From Bacilli bacterium (GTDB lineage Bacteria > Bacillota_I > Bacilli_A > RF39 > UBA660): DNA of 64,000 nt. Both the position numbers and the translations under genes were made by a program. The notes under the pieces were generated by a model. That model was not told the DNA's origin. It saw only the letters and a program-made list of their open reading frames with translations, and ran no database searches. Where the stretch lies: contig JAFXYF010000008.1 in the NCBI GenBank assembly GCA_017541885.1, positions 1 through 64,000 on the forward strand, given 5' to 3'. Below, in pieces: positions 1 through 8,118 of this stretch (positions are counted from its first letter, which is position 1; the number at the start of each line of letters is the position of its first letter).

Positions 1-399
1 GCAGAAAAATTAGGTGTTACAAGTAAATCAATTAGTAGATGGGAAAATGGCAATACAATGCCAGATTATTCTTTATTAAAAGACTTATGTAATGAGTTAG
101 ATATTAATGTTAATGAATTATTATCTGGTGAAAAAATTAAGGGGAATGATTATATGAACAAATCTGAAGAAAACTTAATTAAATTAAGAAAACAAATAGA
201 TAAAAGAAAAAAAGTATTAAAGATTATTACTTATATATTTATGGCAATCATTATTATTGCATTTGTTTTAAATATAGTATTAAATCGTATTTTGCCTGAT
301 GATAGACATTGGACTATAATTAGATATACTTTTTTATATAGTGGCATAGCTCTATTCATAGTTTCTATTGTTCTTGAATTATTTAAATTTGATAAATAA
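1..399 (+). CDS. XRE-family transcriptional regulator with C-terminal membrane segments (5' truncated)
   Basis: The open frame runs in from the window edge, so the true start lies upstream. The first about 45 visible residues are the end of a Cro/C1-type helix-turn-helix (EKLGVTSKSISRWENG, then PDYSLLKDLCNELDINVNELL), which binds DNA. A basic linker follows, then two hydrophobic helices at about visible residues 73-95 and 107-127. It is therefore probably a membrane-tethered XRE regulator, an arrangement common in Bacillota. An ATG at 58 lies inside the HTH and is not a credible start. The target is unknown; no partner gene is visible upstream. Confidence 0.85.
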   Translation, partial: AEKLGVTSKSISRWENGNTMPDYSLLKDLCNELDINVNELLSGEKIKGNDYMNKSEENLIKLRKQIDKRKKVLKIITYIFMAIIIIAFVLNIVLNRILPDDRHWTIIRYTFLYSGIALFIVSIVLELFKFDK

Positions 400-525
400 A
401 AGCTCGGAAGATTAAGATATTACGAAGTTGTATATAACCCCCCTAAGTCCAAAGCAGTATAAGCTGCTATTAAAGAAAAAGAAGCTAAGAAAGCAGAAAA
501 GAAAGCTGCAAAGAAATCTAAATAA
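400..525 (+). pseudogene. Lys/Ala-rich gene remnant with an in-frame stop
   Basis: Directly after the regulator stop, one frame reads 42 codons to a TAA at 523-525, interrupted once by TAA at 460-462. Before the break it reads GRLRYYEVVYNPPKSKAV; after it comes a typical basic tail of a small protein (AAIKEKEAKKAEKKAAKKSK). The biased composition and the terminator right behind it suggest the 3' end of a lost gene. No family is recognised, and no start or ribosome-binding site is visible. Confidence 0.35.
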
Positions 526-532
526 TAAAATT

Positions 533-558
533 AAGACTAGAGTAATCTAGTCTTTTTT
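533..558 (+). terminator. Rho-independent terminator (GACTAG type)
   Basis: AAGACTAGA and TCTAGTCTT form a 9-bp stem with a GTAA loop, followed by a T run. It has the same stem as several other terminators in the window. Confidence 0.85.
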
Positions 559-564
559 CTGTGA

Positions 565-598
565 TATAATATTTTTAATATTTATTTAATAAATAAAT
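565..598 (+). promoter_or_regulatory. -10 box and 19-bp palindrome ahead of the two-component system
   Basis: TATAAT lies at 565-570. At 580-598 there is a perfect palindrome, ATTTATTTA-A-TAAATAAAT, between the expected transcription start and the response-regulator ribosome-binding site. It could be an operator for autoregulation or a short mRNA hairpin; the sequence alone does not decide. Confidence 0.4.
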
Positions 599-627
599 GC
601 ATAATTATATTTGAGGTGATGAACACT

Positions 628-1317
628 ATGAGAATATTAATTGTAGAAGATGAAGAGTCATTAGCTGAATTAGTAGCAAATAGATTAAAAAAGGAAAAAT
701 ATATAGTAGATATATCAAACGATGGAGAAGATGGTTTATATAATGCATTAGAAGATGTATATGATTTAATATTATTAGATATAATGTTACCTAGCGTAAA
801 TGGTATTGATATATTAAAAGAAATTAAAAAGAACAATATTAAAGCCAAAGTAATAATGTTAACAGCTAAATCTGAATTGGAAGATAAACTATTAGGATTT
901 AGTGAAGGTGCTAATGATTATATCCCAAAACCTTTTCATATTGATGAAGTGGTCGCAAGAGTAAATGCTCAACTAAGAATTGAAAAAGTAAAAGATAATA
1001 ACTTAGAATTTGGAGATTTAATTCTTGATTTAAAAACATCTGATATAATTAATAAAAACAATAATGAAAAGATAAATATTATAAATAAAGAATTTCAATT
1101 ATTAGAATATTTTATGAATAATCCAAATCAAGTTCTATCAAAAGAGATGATTTATGATAAAGTATGGGGAATAGAAAATGACTCAATTTCTAATAACTTA
1201 GAAGCATATTTATCTTTTATTAGAAAGAAATTAAAACTTATTGGATCAAATGTAACTATAAAGTCTTTAAGAAATTTAGGATATAAAATGGAGTATAATG
1301 ATGAAGGAATTAAATAG
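628..1317 (+). CDS. OmpR/PhoB-family response regulator
   Basis: The receiver domain spans about residues 1-115, with the acidic pair around D8, phospho-acceptor D51 (LILLDIMLP), T79 and K101 (IPKPF). A winged-helix DNA-binding domain follows (about 130-225, ending SLRNLGYKMEYN). It should be phosphorylated by the kinase encoded next, whose start overlaps this gene by about 17 nt. The start at 628 gives MRILIVEDEE and sits 9 nt after GAGGTG; GTG 616 and ATG 619 lie on the ribosome-binding site and are less likely. Likely targets are the surface genes at 2614-4172 (inference from position only). Confidence 0.92.
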   Translation: MRILIVEDEESLAELVANRLKKEKYIVDISNDGEDGLYNALEDVYDLILLDIMLPSVNGIDILKEIKKNNIKAKVIMLTAKSELEDKLLGFSEGANDYIPKPFHIDEVVARVNAQLRIEKVKDNNLEFGDLILDLKTSDIINKNNNEKINIINKEFQLLEYFMNNPNQVLSKEMIYDKVWGIENDSISNNLEAYLSFIRKKLKLIGSNVTIKSLRNLGYKMEYNDEGIK

Positions 1318-2479
1318 AAAAGTTTTTACAATTATATTTTTAATTTTATCTTTATTTGTTTTCTTTTATATAGTTTCTAATAATGTTCAATTATATTTTA
1401 AAGAATATGAAAATGTAAGAAGAAATCTTACTTTTAATAATGGTTTAAATAGACCTAATGATGATTTAGATAGAATGATTGTGATGGATTACGAAATATA
1501 TACTGTTATTCTTGATAATAAATCAATATATAAAATAATTAATCATAGTAATACTATTAGTAATTTTAATATATTATCTGTTGCCTCTAATATAATTAAG
1601 AATAATAGAGTTGGGTTACATATTGGCAATTTATATTATAATAAATATTCTTATAATTATATTGAGAATGATATTATTGTTATTAATACTGAGAAGATTA
1701 ATAATAGATTAATACTAGAATTAATCAAATCTATTATTATATTTTTATTAGTTGAAATACTTATTTATATTGTTTCCAAGATATTAACTGATAATATTAC
1801 TAAACCTGCAGAAGAATCTTTTGAAAAGCAAAAAGATTTTATTGCGGATGCATCTCATGAATTAAAGACACCTCTTGCGGTTATTATGGCTTCTGCAGAT
1901 GAGTTGAAGACTGATAAGAAAAATAAGAAATATATAGATAATATTAAATATGAAACAGAAAGAATGAATACTTTAATTAAAAGTTTACTTGATTTATCTA
2001 AATTAGAAAAAGGTATTAATATAGAAAATTATAAAGATGAAAATATTTCTAAAATAATTGAGAGAATTTGTCTTACTTTTGAAGCTATTGCATTTGAGAA
2101 TAATGTTTCTATCAATACAAATATAGAAGAGAATATAAATTTTAAATGTAGCAAGGAAGAGATTGAAAAACTAATATCTATAATAATAGATAATGCGATT
2201 AAACATAGTTACAAAGATAGTTCTATAAAAGTATTAGTTAATAGTGATAAACTTGGTATTAATATAGAAGTGACTAATAATGGAGATCCAATTAAAAGTG
2301 GAGATGAAGAAAAAATATTTGAAAGATTTTATAGAGCTGATAAGTCTCGTAAGAGAGAATCTAATAGATATGGATTAGGTCTTGCAATTGCGAAAAATAT
2401 CGTATTAAATCATAATGGTACGATTAAAGCTTATTCTAAAGATAATTTTACAACATTTAAAGTAAATTTAAAAAAATAG
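1301..2479 (+). CDS. Sensor histidine kinase (class I, membrane bound)
   Basis: TM helices lie at about 8-26 and 138-160 and flank a 110-residue extracellular sensor of unknown fold. The HisKA motif is FIADASHELKTPL with phospho-His186. The HATPase domain shows the N box (DNAIKH), the F box (FERFYRADKSR) and the G2 box (GLGLAIAKNI). The domain order matches PhoR/VanS-like kinases; no clear HAMP is seen. ATG 1301 is 7 nt from GGAG; ATG 1298 is also possible. It is cotranscribed with the upstream regulator. The input signal is unknown. Confidence 0.92.
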   Translation: MKELNRKVFTIIFLILSLFVFFYIVSNNVQLYFKEYENVRRNLTFNNGLNRPNDDLDRMIVMDYEIYTVILDNKSIYKIINHSNTISNFNILSVASNIIKNNRVGLHIGNLYYNKYSYNYIENDIIVINTEKINNRLILELIKSIIIFLLVEILIYIVSKILTDNITKPAEESFEKQKDFIADASHELKTPLAVIMASADELKTDKKNKKYIDNIKYETERMNTLIKSLLDLSKLEKGINIENYKDENISKIIERICLTFEAIAFENNVSINTNIEENINFKCSKEEIEKLISIIIDNAIKHSYKDSSIKVLVNSDKLGINIEVTNNGDPIKSGDEEKIFERFYRADKSRKRESNRYGLGLAIAKNIVLNHNGTIKAYSKDNFTTFKVNLKK

Positions 2480-2506
2480 GAACATTTAATGTTCCTTTAA
2501 TTTTTA
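2477..2506 (+). terminator. Terminator after the two-component operon
   Basis: GGAACAT-TTA-ATGTTCC begins on the last base of the kinase stop codon and is followed by a T-rich tract. The T run is interrupted (TTTAATTTTT), so read-through is possible. Confidence 0.7.
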
Positions 2507-2613
2507 TATATTATTATTAATACATGAAAGGAGAGATAATATAGAAAAAAAGATTAGAAAAAAATTAATAAATAATTATATAATATTATTATAAATAAAA
2601 TAGGAGAGATAAA

Positions 2614-2859
2614 ATGAAAGATAATATTTTAATATTTATAATTGGTTTATTATTAGGTGCTTGTATTGCAACCGGAGCTTTCTTTGTTTATTCTACAACT
2701 AGCAATACTTGCAATAATAATAACCAAACTATGGAAATGGGTGGAGGTAATCAAGGACAAATGGGTGAACCACCAGAAAAGCCCGGAGAAAATAATGAAC
2801 AAAATGAAAATGGTGAACCACCAGAAAAGCCAAGTGAAAACAATAATCAAGGAGAATAA
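2614..2859 (+). CDS. Small membrane-anchored Gly/Pro/Glu-rich protein
   Basis: The protein has 81 residues. An N-terminal hydrophobic helix (about 5-27) contains GACIATGAFF and is followed by an Asn/Gly-rich segment and two near-identical copies of GEPPEKP(G/S)ENN. A disordered extracellular tail is expected. GGAGAGAT precedes the ATG. The cysteine in LLGAC could be read as a lipobox, but the hydrophobic stretch continues past it, so a plain signal anchor is as likely. It lies 2 nt upstream of the beta-helix gene, probably in the same transcript. No function is recognised. Confidence 0.7.
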   Translation: MKDNILIFIIGLLLGACIATGAFFVYSTTSNTCNNNNQTMEMGGGNQGQMGEPPEKPGENNEQNENGEPPEKPSENNNQGE

Positions 2860-2861
2860 TT

Positions 2862-4172
2862 ATGGATGGTAAAACAATAAAATATATAGTTATAATTCCT
2901 TTATTAGTTATTATTTTAAGTGTTTTATGGATACTTATTATTCATAATAATTCTACTAATAAAATAGTATCAGGTAATAATTCTAATACCGATTACTCTG
3001 CTGCAAAGGTAATAGATAGTGATGAAGATATTGATGGAGAAGAGTTAAATTCTAGTACTAGTGATCAAAATACAATATTAGTTGATGGCAGTACTTCTAC
3101 TTTATCTAATATTACTGTATCTAAGACAGGGGACTCTGATGGCGGTGATAATACTAGTTTTTATGGAACTAATTCAGCTATACTTGCGAAAAGCGGAGCT
3201 AATGTAACAATAAAAAATGCTTCTATTAATACTAATGCAACCGGAGCAAATGGTGTATTTAGTTATGGTGGATCTGCCACTACAAATAATTCAAATAGTG
3301 ATGGAACAACAATAAACATTTCTGATTCTACAATTACTACAAGTAAAGATAATTCTGGAGGAATAATGACAACTGGTGGTGGAGTAATGAATGCTACTAA
3401 TTTAACTATTAATACTGCTGGAACAAGTAGTGCGGCAATTAGATCTGATAGAGGAGGCGGTACAGTTACAGTAAATAAAGGAACATATAAAACTACAGGA
3501 AAAGGATCTCCTGCAATATACTCAACAGCAGATATAACAGTTAAAAATGCAACATTAATTTCTAAAGCAAGTGAAGGAGTAGTTATTGAAGGAAAAAATA
3601 GTGTAACACTTGAAAATGTTAAATTAACTGATACAAATAATACTCTAAATGGACAATCAACTACATATAAAAACATTTTCTTATATCAATCAATGAGTGG
3701 TGATGCAGCAGATGGAGAAGCTGTATTTACTTCTAAAAATTCTACAATAACAACAAATAAAGGAGATAGTTTCTATGTAACTAATACAACCGCAACAATA
3801 AATCTAGAAAATAATAAAATAGTTAATAATGATTCAACAGGAAACTTTTTAAGAATTCAAAAAGATTCATGGGGTAATTCAGGAAGTAATGGAGGTACAG
3901 TAACTTTAAATCTAACTAATCAAGAAGTAAATGGAAATATTGTAGTAGATTCTATCTCTAAATTAACAATGAATCTAACAAAATCTTCATTTAAAGGATC
4001 AATTAATAATAGTAATGAAGGAGAAGTATCAATTACCCTAGATAATAATAGTACACTTACTCTAACAGGAGATACATATATAAAATCATTAACAAATAAA
4101 GATTCTACCAATAGCAATATTAATTTAAATGGATATAAATTATATGTTAATGGAGTTGAATTAACTAAATAA
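2862..4172 (+). CDS. Signal-anchored beta-helix (adhesin-like) surface protein
   Basis: The protein has 436 residues. An N-terminal TM anchor (about 6-26) is followed by a Ser/Thr/Asn/Gly-rich region of irregular repeats (NVTIKNASINTN, GTINISDSTITTS, NLTINTAGTSSAAI, DITVKNATLIS) typical of right-handed parallel beta-helix surface proteins. There is no C-terminal LPXTG-like signal; it ends in KLYVNGVELTK. Similar proteins are often annotated as carbohydrate-binding or polymorphic surface proteins, so a role in adhesion or glycan binding is inference. A GGAG ribosome-binding site lies inside the end of the upstream gene, suggesting cotranscription with it. Confidence 0.7.
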   Translation: MDGKTIKYIVIIPLLVIILSVLWILIIHNNSTNKIVSGNNSNTDYSAAKVIDSDEDIDGEELNSSTSDQNTILVDGSTSTLSNITVSKTGDSDGGDNTSFYGTNSAILAKSGANVTIKNASINTNATGANGVFSYGGSATTNNSNSDGTTINISDSTITTSKDNSGGIMTTGGGVMNATNLTINTAGTSSAAIRSDRGGGTVTVNKGTYKTTGKGSPAIYSTADITVKNATLISKASEGVVIEGKNSVTLENVKLTDTNNTLNGQSTTYKNIFLYQSMSGDAADGEAVFTSKNSTITTNKGDSFYVTNTTATINLENNKIVNNDSTGNFLRIQKDSWGNSGSNGGTVTLNLTNQEVNGNIVVDSISKLTMNLTKSSFKGSINNSNEGEVSITLDNNSTLTLTGDTYIKSLTNKDSTNSNINLNGYKLYVNGVELTK

Positions 4173-4178
4173 TAAAAT

Positions 4179-4204
4179 AAAGACTAGAGAAATCTAGTCT
4201 TTTA
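4179..4204 (+). terminator. Rho-independent terminator (GACTAG type)
   Basis: AGACTAGA-GAAA-TCTAGTCT stem with a T tail, 7 nt after the beta-helix gene. Confidence 0.85.
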
Positions 4205-4252
4205 AATTGAATTAAAAACATAATAGATATATAATTCTTATAGGTGATAAAA

Positions 4253-4942
4253 ATGGAAAGTCTATTTAAAAAACATGAAACTTTATTTACTATAGGATTA
4301 ATAGTTATATATGTAGTGATGAATTCTTATATGATACAAAACTTTGGTTATACTAGCCTTGCTTCAGCAATAGCTAATACAGTATTATCTATTTTAATAG
4401 TAATATTAATTATAGTTATTAAAAGAATAAAATATTATGGTCTAACTAAAGCAGAACATAAAAAAGAATTATTATTTTTTATTCCATTAATAATAATTTC
4501 ATTATTTAATTTAAGATATGGAATAACAATAGCTAATAAAACTCATGAAATTATATTTCATATAATTACAATGATCAATGTTGGATTCATAGAAGAAATA
4601 TTATTTAGAGGATTCTTATTTAAAATGATGGAAAAGGATAATTTAAAAACTGCAATAATAGTAAGTTCTATTACTTTTGGTTTAGGTCATATCGTAAATC
4701 TATTAAATGGAGCTGATCTAGTGCCAACATTATTACAAGTTTGTTATGCAATTGCAATTGGTTATATGCTTGTAATGGTATTTATAAAGAGTAAATCATT
4801 AATTCCTTGTATTATCTTTCATGGAGTATTTAATTCATTAAGTATTATTAGTTCAAATACAAGTGGTTATATTAGTACTATCATCTTAATGCTTTTAACT
4901 ATTGGATATGGATATTATATAAGTAGAAAAGTAAAAAATTAA
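4253..4942 (+). CDS. CPBP-family intramembrane glutamic endopeptidase
   Basis: The protein has 229 residues with about six to seven TM helices. The family motifs are present: EEILFRG (E114, E115, R119), FGLGH (H146) and HGVFNSL (H190, N194). These match the Abi/CAAX-prenyl-protease/Rce1-like superfamily, which cleaves within membranes and in Bacillota often serves bacteriocin self-immunity or surface-protein processing. No bacteriocin gene is visible nearby. ATG 4253 is 6 nt from AGGTG; a GTG at 4244 falls inside that ribosome-binding site and is rejected. Confidence 0.88.
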   Translation: MESLFKKHETLFTIGLIVIYVVMNSYMIQNFGYTSLASAIANTVLSILIVILIIVIKRIKYYGLTKAEHKKELLFFIPLIIISLFNLRYGITIANKTHEIIFHIITMINVGFIEEILFRGFLFKMMEKDNLKTAIIVSSITFGLGHIVNLLNGADLVPTLLQVCYAIAIGYMLVMVFIKSKSLIPCIIFHGVFNSLSIISSNTSGYISTIILMLLTIGYGYYISRKVKN

Positions 4943-4965
4943 AGGAACGAATAGTTCCTTTTTAT
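4942..4965 (+). terminator. Rho-independent terminator
   Basis: AAGGAAC-GAATA-GTTCCTT followed by TTTTA, immediately after the CPBP stop. Confidence 0.8.
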
Positions 4966-4969
4966 ATGT

Positions 4970-4975
4970 TATAAT
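4970..4975 (+). promoter_or_regulatory. -10 box for the nitroreductase transcript
   Basis: TATAAT a few bases after the preceding terminator, about 41 nt upstream of ATG 5017. No clear -35 is seen. Confidence 0.4.
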
Positions 4976-5016
4976 ATTTTTAAGAAGAATAATCTAATTA
5001 GAAAGGAAATAGTTAT

Positions 5017-5541
5017 ATGAACGAAACATTAAAAGTATTAGAAGAAAGAAGAAGTTGTAGAAAATTTAAACCTGATATGATTACTGAAGAAGAATTAAAT
5101 GCTGTAATTAAAGCAGGTACTTATGCACCAACTGGTATGGGAAAACAATCACCAATTATAATTGTAATCACAAATAAAGAAAAGAGAGAAGAACTAGTAA
5201 AAGTAAATGCAGAAATAATGGGAAGAGAAGGAATTGATCCATTCTATGGAGCACCAGTGATTCTAATTGTTTTAGCAGATAAAAATTCATTTACTTATAA
5301 AGAAGATGGAAGCCTTGTAATTGGTAATATGTTAAATGCAGCAGAAAGCTTAGGATTAGGAAGTATTTGGATTCATAGAGCTAAAGAAGAATTTGAGAGA
5401 GACTTTGGTAAGAATCTATTAAAAGAATTAGGAATTGAAGGAGATTATGAAGGAATAGGTCACTGTGCTATAGGTTATAGAGATGGTGAAAAGTCTCCAG
5501 CAGCTCCTAGAAAAGAAAACTATGTATATTTTGTTAAATAG
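5017..5541 (+). CDS. Nitroreductase-family flavoprotein
   Basis: The protein has 174 residues. It starts LKVLEERRSCRKFKPD, the FMN-phosphate-binding RRSxRxF signature of the nitroreductase fold, followed by AGTYAPTGMGKQSPIIIVI and, later, SLGLGSIWIH. It is expected to be a soluble FMN-dependent NAD(P)H oxidoreductase active as a dimer. The physiological substrate is unknown. GAAAGGAAAT precedes the ATG. The two following genes are within 30 nt and probably cotranscribed. Confidence 0.9.
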   Translation: MNETLKVLEERRSCRKFKPDMITEEELNAVIKAGTYAPTGMGKQSPIIIVITNKEKREELVKVNAEIMGREGIDPFYGAPVILIVLADKNSFTYKEDGSLVIGNMLNAAESLGLGSIWIHRAKEEFERDFGKNLLKELGIEGDYEGIGHCAIGYRDGEKSPAAPRKENYVYFVK

Positions 5542-5555
5542 AACGGAGTGATAAT

Positions 5556-5756
5556 ATGGATTTAGTTAAAGAATTAAAAAAACAAGCTAATGATATTATG
5601 AAAGATAAGAAGAAAAAAGAAAAAGCAGGAGATGCAGTAGAAGGTATATTAAAATCAGTTAAAAAGAATGTAAAAGATAAAGGTAAACAAAAGATGATTG
5701 ATAAAGCTATTAAAGCAGTTGATGATGCAACTACTGCAAAGAAAAAGAAGAAATAA
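5556..5756 (+). CDS. Small lysine-rich hypothetical protein
   Basis: The protein has 66 residues, about one third Lys, with predicted amphipathic helices (ELKKQANDIMKD; GILKSVKKNVKD) and a TAKKKKK tail. GGAGTGAT precedes the ATG. It is weakly reminiscent of MT0933-like antitoxins and other small basic helical proteins, but no toxin gene is adjacent and the similarity is compositional only. It sits between the nitroreductase and the SDR with short gaps. Confidence 0.65.
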   Translation: MDLVKELKKQANDIMKDKKKKEKAGDAVEGILKSVKKNVKDKGKQKMIDKAIKAVDDATTAKKKKK

Positions 5757-5767
5757 ATGGAGTTAAT

Positions 5768-6565
5768 ATGAAAAAAGTAATTGTAGTATCAGGAGCATCT
5801 TCTGGAATGGGAAAAGAATTTATTATACAAATATTAGAAAAAGAAAAAGATATAGATGAAGTTTGGGCTATTGCTAGAAGAGATGATAGATTAATAGAAT
5901 TAAAAGAAAAAATTAGTGATAAGATTATTCCAATAAAATTAGATTTAACTAAAGAAGAAGATTTACTAAAATATAAAGAAAAAGTAGATAAAGAAAAACC
6001 AAATATAATTATTCTAGCTAATTGTGCAGGATTTGGTGTATTTGATCATTCTGAAAACATTGATACTAATATTAAATTAAATATGATTGATTTAAATGTT
6101 AAAGCTCCTGTTGCATTAATTGATTATAGTTTGCCTTATATGAAGGAAGAATCTAAGATTATGAATATTGCATCTTGTGCAGGGTTTCAACCAATTCCAT
6201 ATATTAATGATTATGCATCTACTAAATCATTTTTATTGTCATATTCTAGAGCTTTAAATAAAGAATTGAAATATAGAAATATTCATGTACTAGCAGTTAC
6301 TCCATATTGGACTAAAACTGAGTTCTTTGATAGGGCTATAGATGATAAGAAAAAGAAAGTCGTAATTAATTATAATGCAATGTATGATCCTAAAGATGTA
6401 ATGAAGTTAGCTATTAAAGATTTATATAATCCAAAGAAAGATATATCATGTTTTGGATTTGTAAATAGATTTCAAAAAATGCTTACTAAGATATTACCTC
6501 ATAGTTTGGTAATGAAAGTATGGATGAATCAACAAAAGTTAGATGGAACACCTAAAATTAGATAG
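5768..6565 (+). CDS. Short-chain dehydrogenase/reductase
   Basis: The protein has 265 residues with a Rossmann fold. It shows a dinucleotide motif (GASSGMG, about 9-15), NCAG in place of NNAG, the Ser region (NIASCAGFQPIPY) and the catalytic Y-x3-K (DYASTKS). The extended C-terminal region resembles DltE/YqjQ-like membrane-associated SDRs. The substrate cannot be deduced. GGAG lies 7-8 nt upstream; this is the last gene of the transcript before a strong terminator. Confidence 0.88.
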   Translation: MKKVIVVSGASSGMGKEFIIQILEKEKDIDEVWAIARRDDRLIELKEKISDKIIPIKLDLTKEEDLLKYKEKVDKEKPNIIILANCAGFGVFDHSENIDTNIKLNMIDLNVKAPVALIDYSLPYMKEESKIMNIASCAGFQPIPYINDYASTKSFLLSYSRALNKELKYRNIHVLAVTPYWTKTEFFDRAIDDKKKKVVINYNAMYDPKDVMKLAIKDLYNPKKDISCFGFVNRFQKMLTKILPHSLVMKVWMNQQKLDGTPKIR

Positions 6566-6576
6566 ATTATTGTTTT

Positions 6577-6603
6577 GACTAGAAACATCTAGTCTTTTTT
6601 TTA
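6577..6603 (+). terminator. Rho-independent terminator (GACTAG type)
   Basis: GACTAGA-AACA-TCTAGTC followed by eight T. Confidence 0.9.
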
Positions 6604-6606
6604 TGT

Positions 6607-6612
6607 TATAAT
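6607..6612 (+). promoter_or_regulatory. -10 box of the ABC-F gene
   Basis: TATAAT lies only 4 nt after the terminator T run and 17 nt before ATG 6630, so the 5' leader would be only about 10 nt long. Its -35 would have to lie within the terminator hairpin. Confidence 0.5.
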
Positions 6613-6629
6613 TTAAGTGGGTGATAGTT

Positions 6630-8114
6630 ATGTCGATGATTAAGGTATCTAATTTAACATTTAATTATGACACTCATCCTGATAGTATTTTTGAAAATGT
6701 TTCTTTTATAATTGATACTGATTGGAAATTAGGGTTTATTGGCAGAAACGGAAAAGGAAAGACTACTTTTTTAAATTTATTATTAGGTAAGTATGAATAT
6801 AGTGGTCAAATTGTTTCTGATGTAACATTTGATTATTTTCCTTTTGAAGTAAAAAATAATAATTTAACTCCATATGAAATTGCAGAAGAATACTGTAATT
6901 CTTATGAAGCTTGGAAATTTGAAAGAGAAATATCTTTGCTTAATATGGATTTAGATAGATTAACTAAACCTTTTAATATATTAAGTAAAGGTGAACAAAC
7001 TAAGATATTACTTGCGATATTATTCTTAAAAGAAAATAATTTCTTATTAATTGATGAACCTACTAATCACTTAGATATTGAGGCTAGACATGCTGTTGCA
7101 GCTTATTTAAATAAGAAGAAAGGTTTTATATTAGTTTCGCATGATAGAACTTTTATTGATAGTTGTGTTGATCATATTTTATCTATAAATAGAGCAGATA
7201 TTAAAATTTATAAAGGCAATTTCTCATCATGGTATGAAAATAAAAATAGACAAGATAATTTTGAACTTAGTGAAAATGAAAAATTAAAGAAAGATATTAC
7301 GAGACTTGAAGAGTCTGCTAAAAGAACTGCCGAATGGTCTGATAAAGTAGAAGCATCTAAATATCATGCTCCTAGAGATATATTATTAGATACAGGTAGA
7401 ATTGGTCATAAAGCAGCTAAAATGATGAAGAGAAGTATTGTTGCACAAAATAGAATAGAAAAAGCAATAGAAGAGAAAAGTAAGTTACTTAAGAATATAG
7501 AAGAAGTAGAAGATTTAAAGATTAGTCCTTTAAAAAATAGAGGGGGACATTTAATTGAAGCACATAATCTAAATATTAAATATGGTGATAATGTTGTAGC
7601 ATCTAAGATTAATTTTTATTTAGAAGATGGAGATAGACTACATTTAAAAGGAAAGAATGGTAGTGGTAAGTCTAGTTTAATTAAATTAATATTAGGAGAT
7701 AATATTTCTTATGATGGAGATTTATTTATTCAAGGTGGTTTAAAAATATCTTATGTATCACAAGATACATCTCACCTTAAAGGAACATTAAATGATTATG
7801 CTAGAGATAATGGAATTGACCAAACTCTATTTAAAACTGTTCTTAGAAAAATGGACTTTGAAAGAGAACAATTTGAAAAAACTATAGATAGTTATAGTGA
7901 GGGTCAAAAGAAGAAAGTATTAATCGCAAGAAGTGTTTGTGAACAAGCAAATATTTATATTTGGGATGAACCATTAAATTATATTGATGTATTTAGTAGA
8001 ATGCAGATAGAAGATTTAATTCTTAAATTTAATCTAACAATGATATTTGTAGAACATGATGAGACATTCTCAAATAATATTGCGACAAAAGTATTAGAAA
8101 TAGATAGGAGGTAA
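6630..8114 (+). CDS. ABC-F ATPase of the Lsa/CplR type (putative ribosome protection)
   Basis: The protein has 494 residues and two ABC domains joined by a charged linker, with no TM helices. Walker A motifs are GRNGKGKTT (38-46) and GKNGSGKSS. Signatures are LSKGEQTK and YSEGQKKK. Walker B/D-loops are LLIDEPTNHLD and IYIWDEPLNYID. The N-terminus (SMIKVSNLTFNY, then DWKLGFIGRNGKGKTTFLNLLLG) and length fit the Lsa/CplR/Vga branch, which displaces lincosamide, pleuromutilin and streptogramin A drugs from the ribosome. The resistance phenotype is inference. The start follows GTGGGTGAT; no long attenuator leader is present, unlike some relatives. Confidence 0.88.
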   Translation: MSMIKVSNLTFNYDTHPDSIFENVSFIIDTDWKLGFIGRNGKGKTTFLNLLLGKYEYSGQIVSDVTFDYFPFEVKNNNLTPYEIAEEYCNSYEAWKFEREISLLNMDLDRLTKPFNILSKGEQTKILLAILFLKENNFLLIDEPTNHLDIEARHAVAAYLNKKKGFILVSHDRTFIDSCVDHILSINRADIKIYKGNFSSWYENKNRQDNFELSENEKLKKDITRLEESAKRTAEWSDKVEASKYHAPRDILLDTGRIGHKAAKMMKRSIVAQNRIEKAIEEKSKLLKNIEEVEDLKISPLKNRGGHLIEAHNLNIKYGDNVVASKINFYLEDGDRLHLKGKNGSGKSSLIKLILGDNISYDGDLFIQGGLKISYVSQDTSHLKGTLNDYARDNGIDQTLFKTVLRKMDFEREQFEKTIDSYSEGQKKKVLIARSVCEQANIYIWDEPLNYIDVFSRMQIEDLILKFNLTMIFVEHDETFSNNIATKVLEIDRR

Positions 8115-8118
8115 TATT

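Noticed and set aside
3263-3676. Long - strand open frame opposite the beta-helix gene, and similar ones opposite 50269-50670, 51957-52247 and 53254-53550
   Set aside because: They mirror repetitive or biased + strand codons, have no ribosome-binding site and show no coding-like product.
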